Shown: positions 39,674 through 49,187 of the stretch, piece by piece
How positions within the stretch are numbered: the first letter of the stretch is position 1
How the letters are laid out: every line of letters begins with the position of its first letter
NCBI GenBank assembly: GCA_963734065.1
Contig: CAVTFN010000003.1
Span: 1,628,255-1,692,254 of the forward strand
DNA length: 64,000 bases
Direction: 5' to 3'
DNA from: DATBLE01 sp963734065
GTDB lineage: Bacteria > Actinomycetota > Thermoleophilia > Gaiellales > Gaiellaceae
Program-made: the position numbers and the translations under genes
Notes under the pieces: generated by a model
What the model was told of the DNA's origin: nothing
What the model saw: only the letters and a program-made list of their open reading frames with translations
Database searches by the model: none

Positions 39674-40384
39674 CTAGGCCGCTTCTTCCGAGCCGAGGTA
39701 GGCCTCGATCACGGCGGGGTCGCGCTGAACCGCCTCGGGCGTCCCCGCGGCGATCTTGCGGCCGAAGTCGAGCACGTGCACCTGGTCGGACACGCCCATG
39801 ACCAGGTTCATGTGGTGCTCGACGAGCAGGATGGTCAGGTCGAAGTCCTCGCGCATGCGCCGGATGAACGCAGCGAGCTGCTCGACCTCCTCGTGCGACA
39901 GGCCGCCGGCCGGCTCGTCGAGCAGCAGGAGGCGCGGCCCGGAGGCGAGCGCGCGGGCGGTCTCGACCCGCTTCAGCACCGCGTAGGGGAGCGTGCCCGC
40001 GGCGCGCTCGGCGACGTCGCCGATACCGACGTAGTCGATGATCTCGTCGACCGAGCGTCTGCCGGCGCGGGCGTGCGTTCCGACGACGACGTTCTCGCGC
40101 ACGGTCATCGACTTGAACAGCTCGAGGTTCTGGAAGGTGCGTGCGATGCCGCGGGCGACGACGCGGTGCGGCGGTGTCGACAGCAGCGTCTCGCCCTCGA
40201 AGGTCAGCTCGCCGCTGTCCGGGCGGTAGAGACGAGTGATCACGTTGAACGCCGTCGTCTTGCCGGCACCGTTCGGCCCGATCAGCCCGACGATCTCGCC
40301 CGCGTCCACGTCGAACGACACGGCGTCGAGGGCGACGATGCCGCCGAACCGCCGGGTGACGTTCTTCACCTCGAGCAGCGCCAT
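39674..40384 (-). CDS. livG: ABC transporter ATP-binding protein, LivG type
   Basis: This 236-residue ATPase energises branched-chain amino-acid-type import. It has Walker A GPNGAGKTT near residues 36-44, the Q-loop in ARTFQNLELFKSMTV, Walker B LLLLDEPAGGL near 152-162, and the H-loop in LLVEHHMNLVMG. The signature reads LPYAVLKRVETARAL, the usual LivG variant of LSGGQ. The C-terminal VIEAYLGSEE tail is also LivG-like. No LivH, LivM or LivF gene is adjacent, so the rest of the transporter must be encoded elsewhere or lost. The start follows TAAGGT by 6 nt and shares its promoter core with the divergent oxidase gene. Confidence 0.9.
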   Translation of the reverse strand: MALLEVKNVTRRFGGIVALDAVSFDVDAGEIVGLIGPNGAGKTTAFNVITRLYRPDSGELTFEGETLLSTPPHRVVARGIARTFQNLELFKSMTVRENVVVGTHARAGRRSVDEIIDYVGIGDVAERAAGTLPYAVLKRVETARALASGPRLLLLDEPAGGLSHEEVEQLAAFIRRMREDFDLTILLVEHHMNLVMGVSDQVHVLDFGRKIAAGTPEAVQRDPAVIEAYLGSEEAA

Positions 40385-40389
40385 CGGCG

Positions 40390-40396
40390 TACCTTA
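40390..40396. promoter_or_regulatory. Overlapping divergent -10 elements (TACCTTA)
   Basis: On the plus strand TACCTT (40390-40395) is 7 nt before the oxidase ATG 40403. On the minus strand TAAGGT (40391-40396) is 6 nt before the livG ATG 40384. The two hexamers share five base pairs within an 18-nt intergenic space. Confidence 0.6.
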
Positions 40397-40402
40397 CGGC
40401 GC

Positions 40403-41476
40403 ATGGAGACGCACGAGGTCGTGGTCGTCGGCGGCGGGGCGATGGGAGCGAGCGTCGCCTGGCACCTCCGGGAGCTCGGCGTCGCCGACGTCGTGCTGGT
40501 CGAGCGCGACTCGCTCGCGGCCGGGTCGACCTCACGCTCGGCCGGCGGGATCCGCGCGCAGTTCTCGGACGAGCTGAACATCCGGATCGCCCTCCGCTCG
40601 ATGGCCGAGTTCGAGCGGATGGACGGGATCGACTTCCGCCGCCATGGCTACCTCTTCCTGCTCGACCGCGACGAGGATGTCGCGACCTTCCGCGAGGCGC
40701 TCGCGCTCCAGCAGCGGCTCGGCGTTCCCTCGCGGGAGCTGTCGGTCGAGGAGACGCTCGAGCTGGTTCCGCAGCTCGAGCCGGACGGCCTCGAGGCCGC
40801 GACCTTCTGCGAGCTGGACGGCTACGCCTCGCCGGAGTCGGTCGTCCAGTGGTACGCGGCCGGGATCGACGTGCGGCAGGGTTGCGAGGTCACCGGCGTG
40901 AGCGTCGAGGGCGGCCGCGTCGCAGGCGTCGAGACGTCGAAGGGGCCGATCCGCTGCGAGACGCTCGTCTGCTGCGCGGGCGCGTGGTCGCGCGAGCTCG
41001 CGGCGACGGCCGGAGTCGACCTGCCGGTCGAGGGGGAGAAACGCTGGATCTGGTTCTCGCCCGAGGACGGCGGCCTCCCCGAGCGGCTGCCGCTGACGAT
41101 CGACTTCTCGACTTCGTTCTACTTCCACCGCGAAGGCCCGGGGATCGTCTTCGGCGGCAAGGAGCAGACGCTCGAGGAGGTCGCCGAGCACGGGCTGCGC
41201 CGGTTGCCGCTGCTGGAGGAGCTGCCCGTCCAGACCTCGTGGTGGGGTTACTACGAGCTGAGCCCCGACCACAACGCGCTGGTCGGGCGTGCGACCGAGC
41301 CGGAAGGCTTCTTCTACGCGACGGGCTTCTCCGGCCACGGCTTCCAGCAGGCGCCGGCGGTCGGCGAGCACATCGCAGAGCTGATCGCCGAACGCGAGCC
41401 GACGCTCGACCTGTCGGCATTCGACGCCGCCCGGTTCGAGCGTGGCGCGGCCCGGCCCGAGACGTTCGTCGTCTAG
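40403..41476 (+). CDS. FAD-dependent oxidoreductase, DAO/sarcosine-oxidase type
   Basis: This 357-residue flavoprotein of the D-amino-acid oxidase family oxidises amines or N-methyl amino acids. The Rossmann motif VVVGGGAMGASVAWHL is at residues 6-21, followed by VLVERDSLAAGSTSRSAGGIRAQF, which binds the FAD pyrophosphate. The middle contains the substrate-domain strand GGRVAGVETSKG and LVCCAGAWSRELA, and the C-terminus holds FFYATGFSGHGFQQAPAVGEHIAELI, the closing FAD-binding block. The substrate is unknown. Its TAG stop overlaps that of the convergent DUF255 gene in a shared CTAG. Confidence 0.88.
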   Translation: METHEVVVVGGGAMGASVAWHLRELGVADVVLVERDSLAAGSTSRSAGGIRAQFSDELNIRIALRSMAEFERMDGIDFRRHGYLFLLDRDEDVATFREALALQQRLGVPSRELSVEETLELVPQLEPDGLEAATFCELDGYASPESVVQWYAAGIDVRQGCEVTGVSVEGGRVAGVETSKGPIRCETLVCCAGAWSRELAATAGVDLPVEGEKRWIWFSPEDGGLPERLPLTIDFSTSFYFHREGPGIVFGGKEQTLEEVAEHGLRRLPLLEELPVQTSWWGYYELSPDHNALVGRATEPEGFFYATGFSGHGFQQAPAVGEHIAELIAEREPTLDLSAFDAARFERGAARPETFVV

Positions 41477-43353
41477 ACCGCCGAGGCGTCCGTGACCGGC
41501 GTGCGGCACGCGAAGCGCTCGCAGACGTAGAGCGTCGGCTTGCCGTCCACCCTCGTCTTCCCCGCGAGCAGCGGCACGCTCTCGCCCGGGCCGAAGGCGA
41601 CGACCGCGTTCGGATCGAACGGGGCGAGGGCGGCGCGGGCGAGCTCGTCCTCCGGGTGGCCGAGGATCGCCAGCTCCCGCGGCGGCGACAGGTACAGGTC
41701 GAGCGCGCAGAGCGCCCAGCCGAACGCGGTCGGGATCCGGCTCAGGTTCGCGTGGAGCAGTCGCAGCACCCCCGCCCCCCGGTGCTCGAGCCCGTCGTCG
41801 CCGTAGATGCGCGCGAGACGGAGGAGCACGAACGCGAGCATCGAGTTCCCGGACGGCACCGGGTTATCGTCGAGGTCCTTCGTGCGAGCGACGAGCCGTT
41901 CCGCATCGTGGGCGGTCATGAAGAAGCCGCCGCGCTCGTCGTCGGCGAAGAGCTCGACGGCCAGTCGGGCCAGCCGGTTCGACTCCTCCAGCCAGCGCAG
42001 GTCGCCGGTGGCGACGTGCAGCTCGTAGAGCCCGTGGGCGACGTCGGCGTAGTCCTCGAGATAACCGGGGATGCTCGCCCGCCCGTTCCGCCAGGTCCGG
42101 AACAGGCGACCGTCGGGCGACGAAAGCTCCGTGAGCAGGAAGTTTCCGAGCCGCTCGGCAGCTAGTAACACAGTGTTACTTGAGAGCCGCCGGCCGGCCT
42201 CGGCCAGCGCGGCCAGGGCGAGACCGTTCCAGGCGGCGATCGCCTTGTCGTCGCGGGCCGGCTGCGGGCGGCGCGAGCGCTCGCCCCGCAGGCGCGCCTT
42301 CAGTTCGTGGTCGAGGTCGCCCCGGATGATCGAGCGGCCGTGCTCGAACGGGCGGAGCAGCCCGGCCGGAACGCCCTCCGCCTCGGTCCAGGTGTACGTG
42401 AGCCCCTCGACGCCCTCCGTGTCGGCGTCCTGGGACGAGGCGAAGCCGCCCTCCGGCAGCGCGAGGTCGCGGAGGAGGTACTCGCAGGTCTGCTCGGCCA
42501 CCTGCCGGTAGCGCTCCTCGCCGGTGACCACCCACGCGTGCAGGTACTCGGGGACGAGCAGCGCGTTGTCGTACAGCATCTTCTCGAAGTGCGGGACGAG
42601 CCAGTCGGCGTCGACCGAGTAGCGGTGGAAGCCGCCGCCGACGACGTCGTACATCCCGCCCGCCGCCATGGCGTCGAGCGTGGTCGTGACCATCTCGGGC
42701 TCGCCGCGGCGGAGCAGGAACTCGAGCACCGAGGCCGGCGGGAACTTGGGCGCGCCGCCGAAGCCGCCTCGCTCGTGGTCGAACACTCGCTCGAGGCCAC
42801 GCGTCGCCTCCGAGAGCATCGCGTCGGTCAGCGGCTCGGCCGAGGCCGGGGCGTCGCCGGACGACCGGATCGCCTCGACCAGCTGGGCCGCCGACCGGCC
42901 GACGTCCGCGCGCCGCTCGCGGTACGCGGAGGCGACCGCGTCGAGCACCTGGCGGAAGCTCGGCAGGCCGTGTCGCGGGGCCGGCGGGAAGTACGTCCCG
43001 CCGAAGAACGGCTCGCCGCCGGGCGTGAGGAAGACCGTCATCGGCCAGCCGCCGTGCCCGGTCAGCGCGACCACCGCGTCCATGTAGATCGCGTCCAGAT
43101 CCGGCCGCTCCTCGCGATCGACCTTGACGTTCACGAACAGCTCGTTCATCTGCGCCGCGGTCCCGGGATCCTCGAACGACTCGTGCTCCATCACGTGGCA
43201 CCAGTGGCAGGCGGCGTACCCGATCGAGAGCAGGATCGGCCGGTCCTCGTCGCGCGCCCGCGCCAGCGCCTCGTCGCCCCACGGATACCAGTCGACGGGG
43301 TTGTCCGCGTGCTGGAGCAGGTACGGGCTGGTCTCCTCGGCCAGACGGTTCAT
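41473..43353 (-). CDS. Thioredoxin-domain DUF255 protein (YyaL/SSP411 family)
   Basis: This 626-residue protein belongs to the spermatogenesis-associated 20/YyaL family. It opens with MNRLAEETSPYLLQHADNPV and a thioredoxin-like domain with GYAACHWCHVMEHESFED near residues 45-62. The CHWC pair is where thioredoxin has CGPC. A long alpha-barrel region similar to N-acylglucosamine epimerases follows, with GGMYDVVGGGFHRYSVDADWLVPHFEKMLYDNALL in the middle. Family members are widely conserved but have no settled reaction. The start follows TATCGT by 6 nt. The -10 element overlaps that of the divergent adenylate cyclase gene. Confidence 0.92.
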   Translation of the reverse strand: MNRLAEETSPYLLQHADNPVDWYPWGDEALARARDEDRPILLSIGYAACHWCHVMEHESFEDPGTAAQMNELFVNVKVDREERPDLDAIYMDAVVALTGHGGWPMTVFLTPGGEPFFGGTYFPPAPRHGLPSFRQVLDAVASAYRERRADVGRSAAQLVEAIRSSGDAPASAEPLTDAMLSEATRGLERVFDHERGGFGGAPKFPPASVLEFLLRRGEPEMVTTTLDAMAAGGMYDVVGGGFHRYSVDADWLVPHFEKMLYDNALLVPEYLHAWVVTGEERYRQVAEQTCEYLLRDLALPEGGFASSQDADTEGVEGLTYTWTEAEGVPAGLLRPFEHGRSIIRGDLDHELKARLRGERSRRPQPARDDKAIAAWNGLALAALAEAGRRLSSNTVLLAAERLGNFLLTELSSPDGRLFRTWRNGRASIPGYLEDYADVAHGLYELHVATGDLRWLEESNRLARLAVELFADDERGGFFMTAHDAERLVARTKDLDDNPVPSGNSMLAFVLLRLARIYGDDGLEHRGAGVLRLLHANLSRIPTAFGWALCALDLYLSPPRELAILGHPEDELARAALAPFDPNAVVAFGPGESVPLLAGKTRVDGKPTLYVCERFACRTPVTDASAV

Positions 43354-43359
43354 CCCGCC

Positions 43360-43367
43360 ACGATAAT
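43360..43367. promoter_or_regulatory. Overlapping divergent -10 elements (ACGATAAT)
   Basis: On the minus strand TATCGT (43360-43365) is 6 nt before the DUF255 ATG 43353. On the plus strand GATAAT (43362-43367) is 8 nt before the cyclase ATG 43376. Together with the site at 40390, this is the second overlapping pair. Confidence 0.5.
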
Positions 43368-43375
43368 CACCCCCG

Positions 43376-44131
43376 ATGTCTTCTCCGTACCCGGCCGGAA
43401 CGGTCACGTTCCTGTTCACCGACATCGAGGGCTCGACGAAGCTCCTCCAGGAGCTCGGCGACGAGTACGGCACGGTCGTCGCCGACCACCGGCGGATCCT
43501 GCGCGACGCGTTCGGCTCGGCCGGCGGGCGCGAGGTCGACACCCAGGGGGACGCGTTCTTCTACTCGTTCGCCCGCGCGCGCGACGCGGTCGCCGCCGCG
43601 GTCGCCGGACAACAAGCACTCGCGGCCCACGACTGGCCGGGCGGGGCGCAGGTCCGCGTCCGGATGGGGCTCCACACCGGCGAGCCGGCGGTCGGCGAGG
43701 AGGGGTACGTCGGGATGGATGTCGTGCGGGCCGCCCGGATCTGCTCCGCGGGCCACGGCGGCCAGATCCTCCTGTCGGAGACGACGCGGGCGCTCGTCGG
43801 GGGCGACCTGCCCGAGGGCGTCTCGATCCGCGATCTCGGCGAGCAGAAGCTCAAGGACGTCCGCGCCGAGCACCTGTACCAGCTCGAGCTCGGCGGTTCG
43901 CCGGCCTACTTCCCGCTGCTGAGGACGGAGGGATCGAGCAAGGACTTCGGCGACCGGATCTCCAGACACGTCGAGAGCATGGTCGAGGCGCAGATGCAAT
44001 CGGTGTTCACCGGGAGCAAGCCGCCGACCGCGAAGATGGCCACGATCACCGCGCTCGGGATCGGCACGCTGCTCGCGTTCCTCGGCGTCCTCGTCGGCAT
44101 CGGCTTCCTGGTCAAGACCCTCTTCTTCTAG
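43376..44131 (+). CDS. Class III adenylate/guanylate cyclase with C-terminal membrane anchor
   Basis: This 251-residue nucleotide cyclase has the first metal Asp in VTFLFTDIEGST near residues 10-21 and the second in REVDTQGDAFFYSF near 52-65. The VRVRMGLHTGEPAV strand lies near 95-108. GYVGMDVVRAARICSAGHGGQILLSE follows near 116-141, with the transition-state Arg and an A-x-R variant of N-x-x-x-R. After the cyclase domain comes a linker and one hydrophobic helix (ITALGIGTLLAFLGVLVGIGFLV), which anchors it from the C-terminus, the reverse of the usual layout. It probably makes cAMP, but specificity is not certain. Its TAG overlaps the CaiB-like GTG by 1 nt. Confidence 0.9.
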   Translation: MSSPYPAGTVTFLFTDIEGSTKLLQELGDEYGTVVADHRRILRDAFGSAGGREVDTQGDAFFYSFARARDAVAAAVAGQQALAAHDWPGGAQVRVRMGLHTGEPAVGEEGYVGMDVVRAARICSAGHGGQILLSETTRALVGGDLPEGVSIRDLGEQKLKDVRAEHLYQLELGGSPAYFPLLRTEGSSKDFGDRISRHVESMVEAQMQSVFTGSKPPTAKMATITALGIGTLLAFLGVLVGIGFLVKTLFF

Positions 44132-45297
44132 TGGCCTTCGCTCCCCTCGCCGGCGTCCGGGTCGTCGACGTGACCACGTCGTACGCCGGGCCGACCTGCA
44201 CGCAGCTGCTCGGCGCGCTCGGCGCCGACGTGGTCAAGGTCGAGCCGCCGTCGGGCGACGAGGCGCGCGCCTGGGGGCCGCCGTTCGCGGGTGACCTGGG
44301 CACGCTCTTCGTCGCCGCGAACGCGGGGAAGCGCTCGGCGGCGATCGACCTCCGCCGCGGGACGGAGGCGGTGCTGCGGCTCGTCGACCGCGCCGACGTC
44401 TTCGTCCAGAGCCTGCGTCCCGGGCTGGCGGACGAGCTCGGCCTGGGCGCCGAGGCCCTACGGGGCCGAAAGCCGGAGCTGGTGCACTGCACGATCTCGT
44501 CGTACGGCCGCACCGGGCCGAAGCGGGAGCTGCCGGGCTACGACCCGCTGCTGCAGGCGGCCGGCGGGCTGATCAGCGTCACGGGCGAGCCGGGCGGCGG
44601 CGGCGTCCGCGTCGGCGTCTCGCTGATCGACCACACCACCGGCATGTACGCGGCGTTCGCGATTCTCGCCGCCCTGCACGAGGGCGGCGGCCGCACGATC
44701 GACGTCTCGCTCTGGGAGACGGCGCTCGCGTTCGTCTCCTACCACCTGATCGGGAACATCGAGACCGGCTCGGTCCCGACGCCGCAGGGAACGGGCTTCC
44801 ACGCGATCGCGCCGTACCAGGTCTTCCCCGCGGCCGACGGCGGACTGATGATCACCGCCGCGAACGACGGGCTCTTCCGGCGCCTCGCCGATGCGATCGG
44901 GCTGCCGGAGCTGGCCGACGATCCCCGCTTCGCGACCAACCCGGACCGGGTGACGAACCGGGCCGCGCTGGTCGAGGCGCTTTCGGCGCGGCTACGCGAG
45001 CGCCCTCGCGCGGCCTGGCTGGAGACGCTCGCCGCCGCCGGCGTCCCCGCCGCACCGGTGCAGGACGTCGGCGAGGTCGCCGCCGACCCGCAGACGGAGG
45101 CGATCGGGATCCTGCAGCGCCTCGGCCCCTACACCACCCTGGGCCCGGCCTTCTCGGCCGACGGCGAACGGCCGGCGTACCGCTCGCCGCCGCCGGCGCT
45201 CGGCGAGCACACGGCCGAAGTGCTCGCCGAGGTCGGCTACTCGCCCGAGGAGGTCGAAGGGCTGGCCGCGGCAGGCGTGATCCGAACCGGGGACTGA
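44131..45297 (+). CDS. CaiB/BaiF family CoA-transferase
   Basis: This 388-residue class III CoA-transferase moves CoA between carboxylic acids. It opens with LAGVRVVDVTTSYAGPTCTQLLGALGADVVKVEPPSGDEAR, the family start, and has GKRSAAIDLRRG near residue 66. The catalytic Asp appears in ELPGYDPLLQAAGGLISVTGEPGG. A domain around TIDVSLWETALAF is followed by GTGFHAIAPYQVFPAADGGLMI. The substrate pair is not evident. The GTG start overlaps the cyclase stop by 1 nt (TAGTG), so the two are coupled. Its TGA stop lies inside a dispersed palindromic repeat. Confidence 0.92.
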   Translation: MAFAPLAGVRVVDVTTSYAGPTCTQLLGALGADVVKVEPPSGDEARAWGPPFAGDLGTLFVAANAGKRSAAIDLRRGTEAVLRLVDRADVFVQSLRPGLADELGLGAEALRGRKPELVHCTISSYGRTGPKRELPGYDPLLQAAGGLISVTGEPGGGGVRVGVSLIDHTTGMYAAFAILAALHEGGGRTIDVSLWETALAFVSYHLIGNIETGSVPTPQGTGFHAIAPYQVFPAADGGLMITAANDGLFRRLADAIGLPELADDPRFATNPDRVTNRAALVEALSARLRERPRAAWLETLAAAGVPAAPVQDVGEVAADPQTEAIGILQRLGPYTTLGPAFSADGERPAYRSPPPALGEHTAEVLAEVGYSPEEVEGLAAAGVIRTGD

Positions 45298-45317
45298 CCC
45301 CGAAGGGGTCTGTCCCC
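45289..45317. repeat. Dispersed palindromic repeat, GGGGACTGACCCC type
   Basis: GGGGACTGACCCC, a GAA spacer and GGGGTCTGTCCCC. The repeat supplies the TGA stop codon of the CaiB gene. It is related to the unit at 32619-32646. Confidence 0.65.
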
Positions 45318-45341
45318 GCCGGGTCGAGCCGCAACCGTTTC

Positions 45342-45376
45342 TTTAGGGTCAGACCCCTTCGGGGTCAGACCCTAAA
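45342..45376. repeat. Dispersed hairpin repeat, AGGGTCAGACCCC-TTCG core (copy 2)
   Basis: The core is identical to copy 1 at 32671-32703, here extended to TTTAGGG...CCCTAAA. It supplies the TAG stop of the minus-strand BMP gene and lies between convergent gene ends, where it could serve as a terminator on either strand. Confidence 0.75.
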
Positions 45377-46367
45377 GCGTCCGCGGCGGGACGATCTTCC
45401 CCGCGATCAGCTGCCTGCGGATCCGCTCGACGGCCGCGACCTCCGACTTCGGCACCTTCGGGCTGATCTTGCCGAGCGCGACGCCGCCTTCCCGCAGCCC
45501 GTAGACGGCGTTCCCGCCGTTGAATCTGCCCCGCTGGACGGCCTGCACAGCGAGGAACACCGCGCGGTCCACCTTCTTCGTCGCGCTGGTCAGGATCTGC
45601 GGACCGAGAAACGACTGGTCGGCGTCCACGCCGATCCCCCACACGTTCTCGCCCTTCGCCGCATCGAGTGCGCCGAGGCCGCAGCCGCCGGCGACGGCGA
45701 AGACGGCGACCGACCCGGCGGCGATCTGGTTGAGCGCGATCGCCTTGCACTTCGCCTGGTCGGTGAAGTCCTGCGAGTACCCGTTGATCGCCTTGACCGC
45801 CGGATCGGCCTTCCTGGCGCCGGCCTGGTAGCCGGCGATGAAGCGGTCGACCGGAGGCTGCTTCTCACCGGCGACCGAGCTGACCACATCCTTCCCCGGC
45901 TTCCGCTTCGCCTCGAGCCCCGCCAGGTAGCCGGCGAGGTAGCCGACCTGCTCCTCGCGGAAGAGCAGGCCGAGCACGTTCTTCGGCTTGCCGGCGAGAT
46001 CCCCGTTGGCGACGTCGACGATCGCGAACCGCGTGTTCGGGAAGCGCTTGGCCACCGCCCCCATGGCGCCGATCTCGGTGTAGCCGACGCCGACGACGAG
46101 GTCGTATCCCTGGCGGGCGAACGACGCGAGGTTCGGGATGTAATCGCTCGACGAGCGCGACTCGGCGACCCGGAACGTGATCCCGAGGCGCTTCTGCGCC
46201 TGCTGGAGCCCGACGTACGCGAGGTGGTTGAAGCCACGGTCGTTCAGTCCGCTGGAGTCGGTGACCATCCCGACCTTCAGCGTCTTCGCGGGCGCGGCGC
46301 CCCCGACTCCTGCCGAGCCGGCCGCCAGCAGCGCGACCCCCGCCACCAGAATCAGGATCTTCTTCAT
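45372..46367 (-). CDS. BMP-family ABC transporter substrate-binding protein
   Basis: This 331-residue exported receptor of the BMP/PnrA family usually binds nucleosides or purines. A signal sequence (MKKILILVAGVALLAAGSAGVGGA) lacks a clear lipobox Cys, unlike typical members. The mature part shows KVGMVTDSSGLNDRGFNHLAYVGL near residues 32-53, DLVVGVGYTEIGAMGAVAKRFPNTRFAIVD near 90-118, GYLAGYLAGLEAK and the ligand strand VWGIGVDADQSFLGP near 245. An AGGAG site lies upstream of the ATG. It is divergent from an NrtR regulator 26 nt away, so it is a likely target and may import an NAD precursor. Its stop codon comes from a repeat element. Confidence 0.9.
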   Translation of the reverse strand: MKKILILVAGVALLAAGSAGVGGAAPAKTLKVGMVTDSSGLNDRGFNHLAYVGLQQAQKRLGITFRVAESRSSSDYIPNLASFARQGYDLVVGVGYTEIGAMGAVAKRFPNTRFAIVDVANGDLAGKPKNVLGLLFREEQVGYLAGYLAGLEAKRKPGKDVVSSVAGEKQPPVDRFIAGYQAGARKADPAVKAINGYSQDFTDQAKCKAIALNQIAAGSVAVFAVAGGCGLGALDAAKGENVWGIGVDADQSFLGPQILTSATKKVDRAVFLAVQAVQRGRFNGGNAVYGLREGGVALGKISPKVPKSEVAAVERIRRQLIAGKIVPPRTL

Positions 46368-46380
46368 CGGGCTCCTCCGC

Positions 46381-46386
46381 TAAGTT
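46381..46386 (+). promoter_or_regulatory. Leaderless -10 element of nrtR (TAAGTT)
   Basis: TAAGTT is followed by 7 nt and the GTG at 46394. The 26-nt gap to the BMP gene must also hold the BMP ribosome site, so BMP transcription starts inside or beyond the nrtR promoter. Confidence 0.55.
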
Positions 46387-46393
46387 TACGACT

Positions 46394-47074
46394 GTGAAGC
46401 GAAAACCTCGCGACCAGCCTACCACCCATGCCCACGAGACTGTCGCAGTGGTGCTCCAGATCCGCGGCGGGACGCTGCAGGCGCTGCTCTGGCGCCGGGC
46501 CCGGCCGCCCTTCGCGGGACGGTGGGCGCTTCCGGGGGGCCGGCTCGAGCGCGAGACCTTCGAGCGGTCGATCAGGCGGCACCTGGCGGCGAAGGTGGAC
46601 GTCCGCGAGCTCTCGCACCTCGAGCAGCTCGAGACGCGGTCCGATCCACGGACCGGCCTGGTCACGACCGCGTATCTCGGGCTGATCCGAAGCGGCGTCG
46701 ACCCCGCCGTGCCGGAGGACACCGGGTGGCACCCGGTGGACGGGCTGCCGCCGACTGCGTTCGACCACGGATCGCTCGTGCTCGCAGCGCGCGAGCGCCT
46801 GCGCGCGAAGCTCTCCTACACGAACCTCGGCTTCGCGCTCGCCCCCGAGACCTTCACCGTCTCCGAACTCCGCGAGCTGTACGCGGCGGCGCTCGGCCAC
46901 GAGGTCTCGGCCACCAACCTGCAACGTGTCCTCCTCCGCCGGGGCGTGCTCGAGCCGACAGGCGATCGGCGGCCCCCCGGACGCAGCGGCGGCCGGCCGG
47001 CCGAGGTGTTCCGCTTCCGCTCGGCCGACCTGCAGATCACCGACCAGTTCGCGGTGCTTCGGCCGCCCGGCTAG
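46394..47074 (+). CDS. nrtR: NrtR-type Nudix-like transcriptional regulator
   Basis: This 226-residue regulator has an N-terminal Nudix-fold domain (ETVAVVLQIRGGTLQALLWRRARPPFAGRWALPGG, about residues 15-49). The Nudix box is degenerate (GRLERETFERSIRRHLAAKV), as expected for a domain that senses ADP-ribose rather than hydrolysing it. The C-terminal winged helix is FTVSELRELYAAALGHEVSATNLQRVLLRRGVLEP, then GRPAEVFRFR. NrtR proteins repress NAD-biosynthesis or ADP-ribose-utilisation genes. The divergent BMP receptor is the adjacent candidate target. The start follows TAAGTT by 7 nt. Confidence 0.85.
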   Translation: MKRKPRDQPTTHAHETVAVVLQIRGGTLQALLWRRARPPFAGRWALPGGRLERETFERSIRRHLAAKVDVRELSHLEQLETRSDPRTGLVTTAYLGLIRSGVDPAVPEDTGWHPVDGLPPTAFDHGSLVLAARERLRAKLSYTNLGFALAPETFTVSELRELYAAALGHEVSATNLQRVLLRRGVLEPTGDRRPPGRSGGRPAEVFRFRSADLQITDQFAVLRPPG

Positions 47075-47078
47075 TCGG

Positions 47079-49183
<2,105 letters not shown>

Positions 49184-49187
<4 letters not shown>

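Noticed and set aside
46368..46393. A defined NrtR operator
   Set aside because: The gap contains AGTTTACGACT, which is only partly symmetric. With one site I cannot separate it from the -10 element and ribosome-site sequences.
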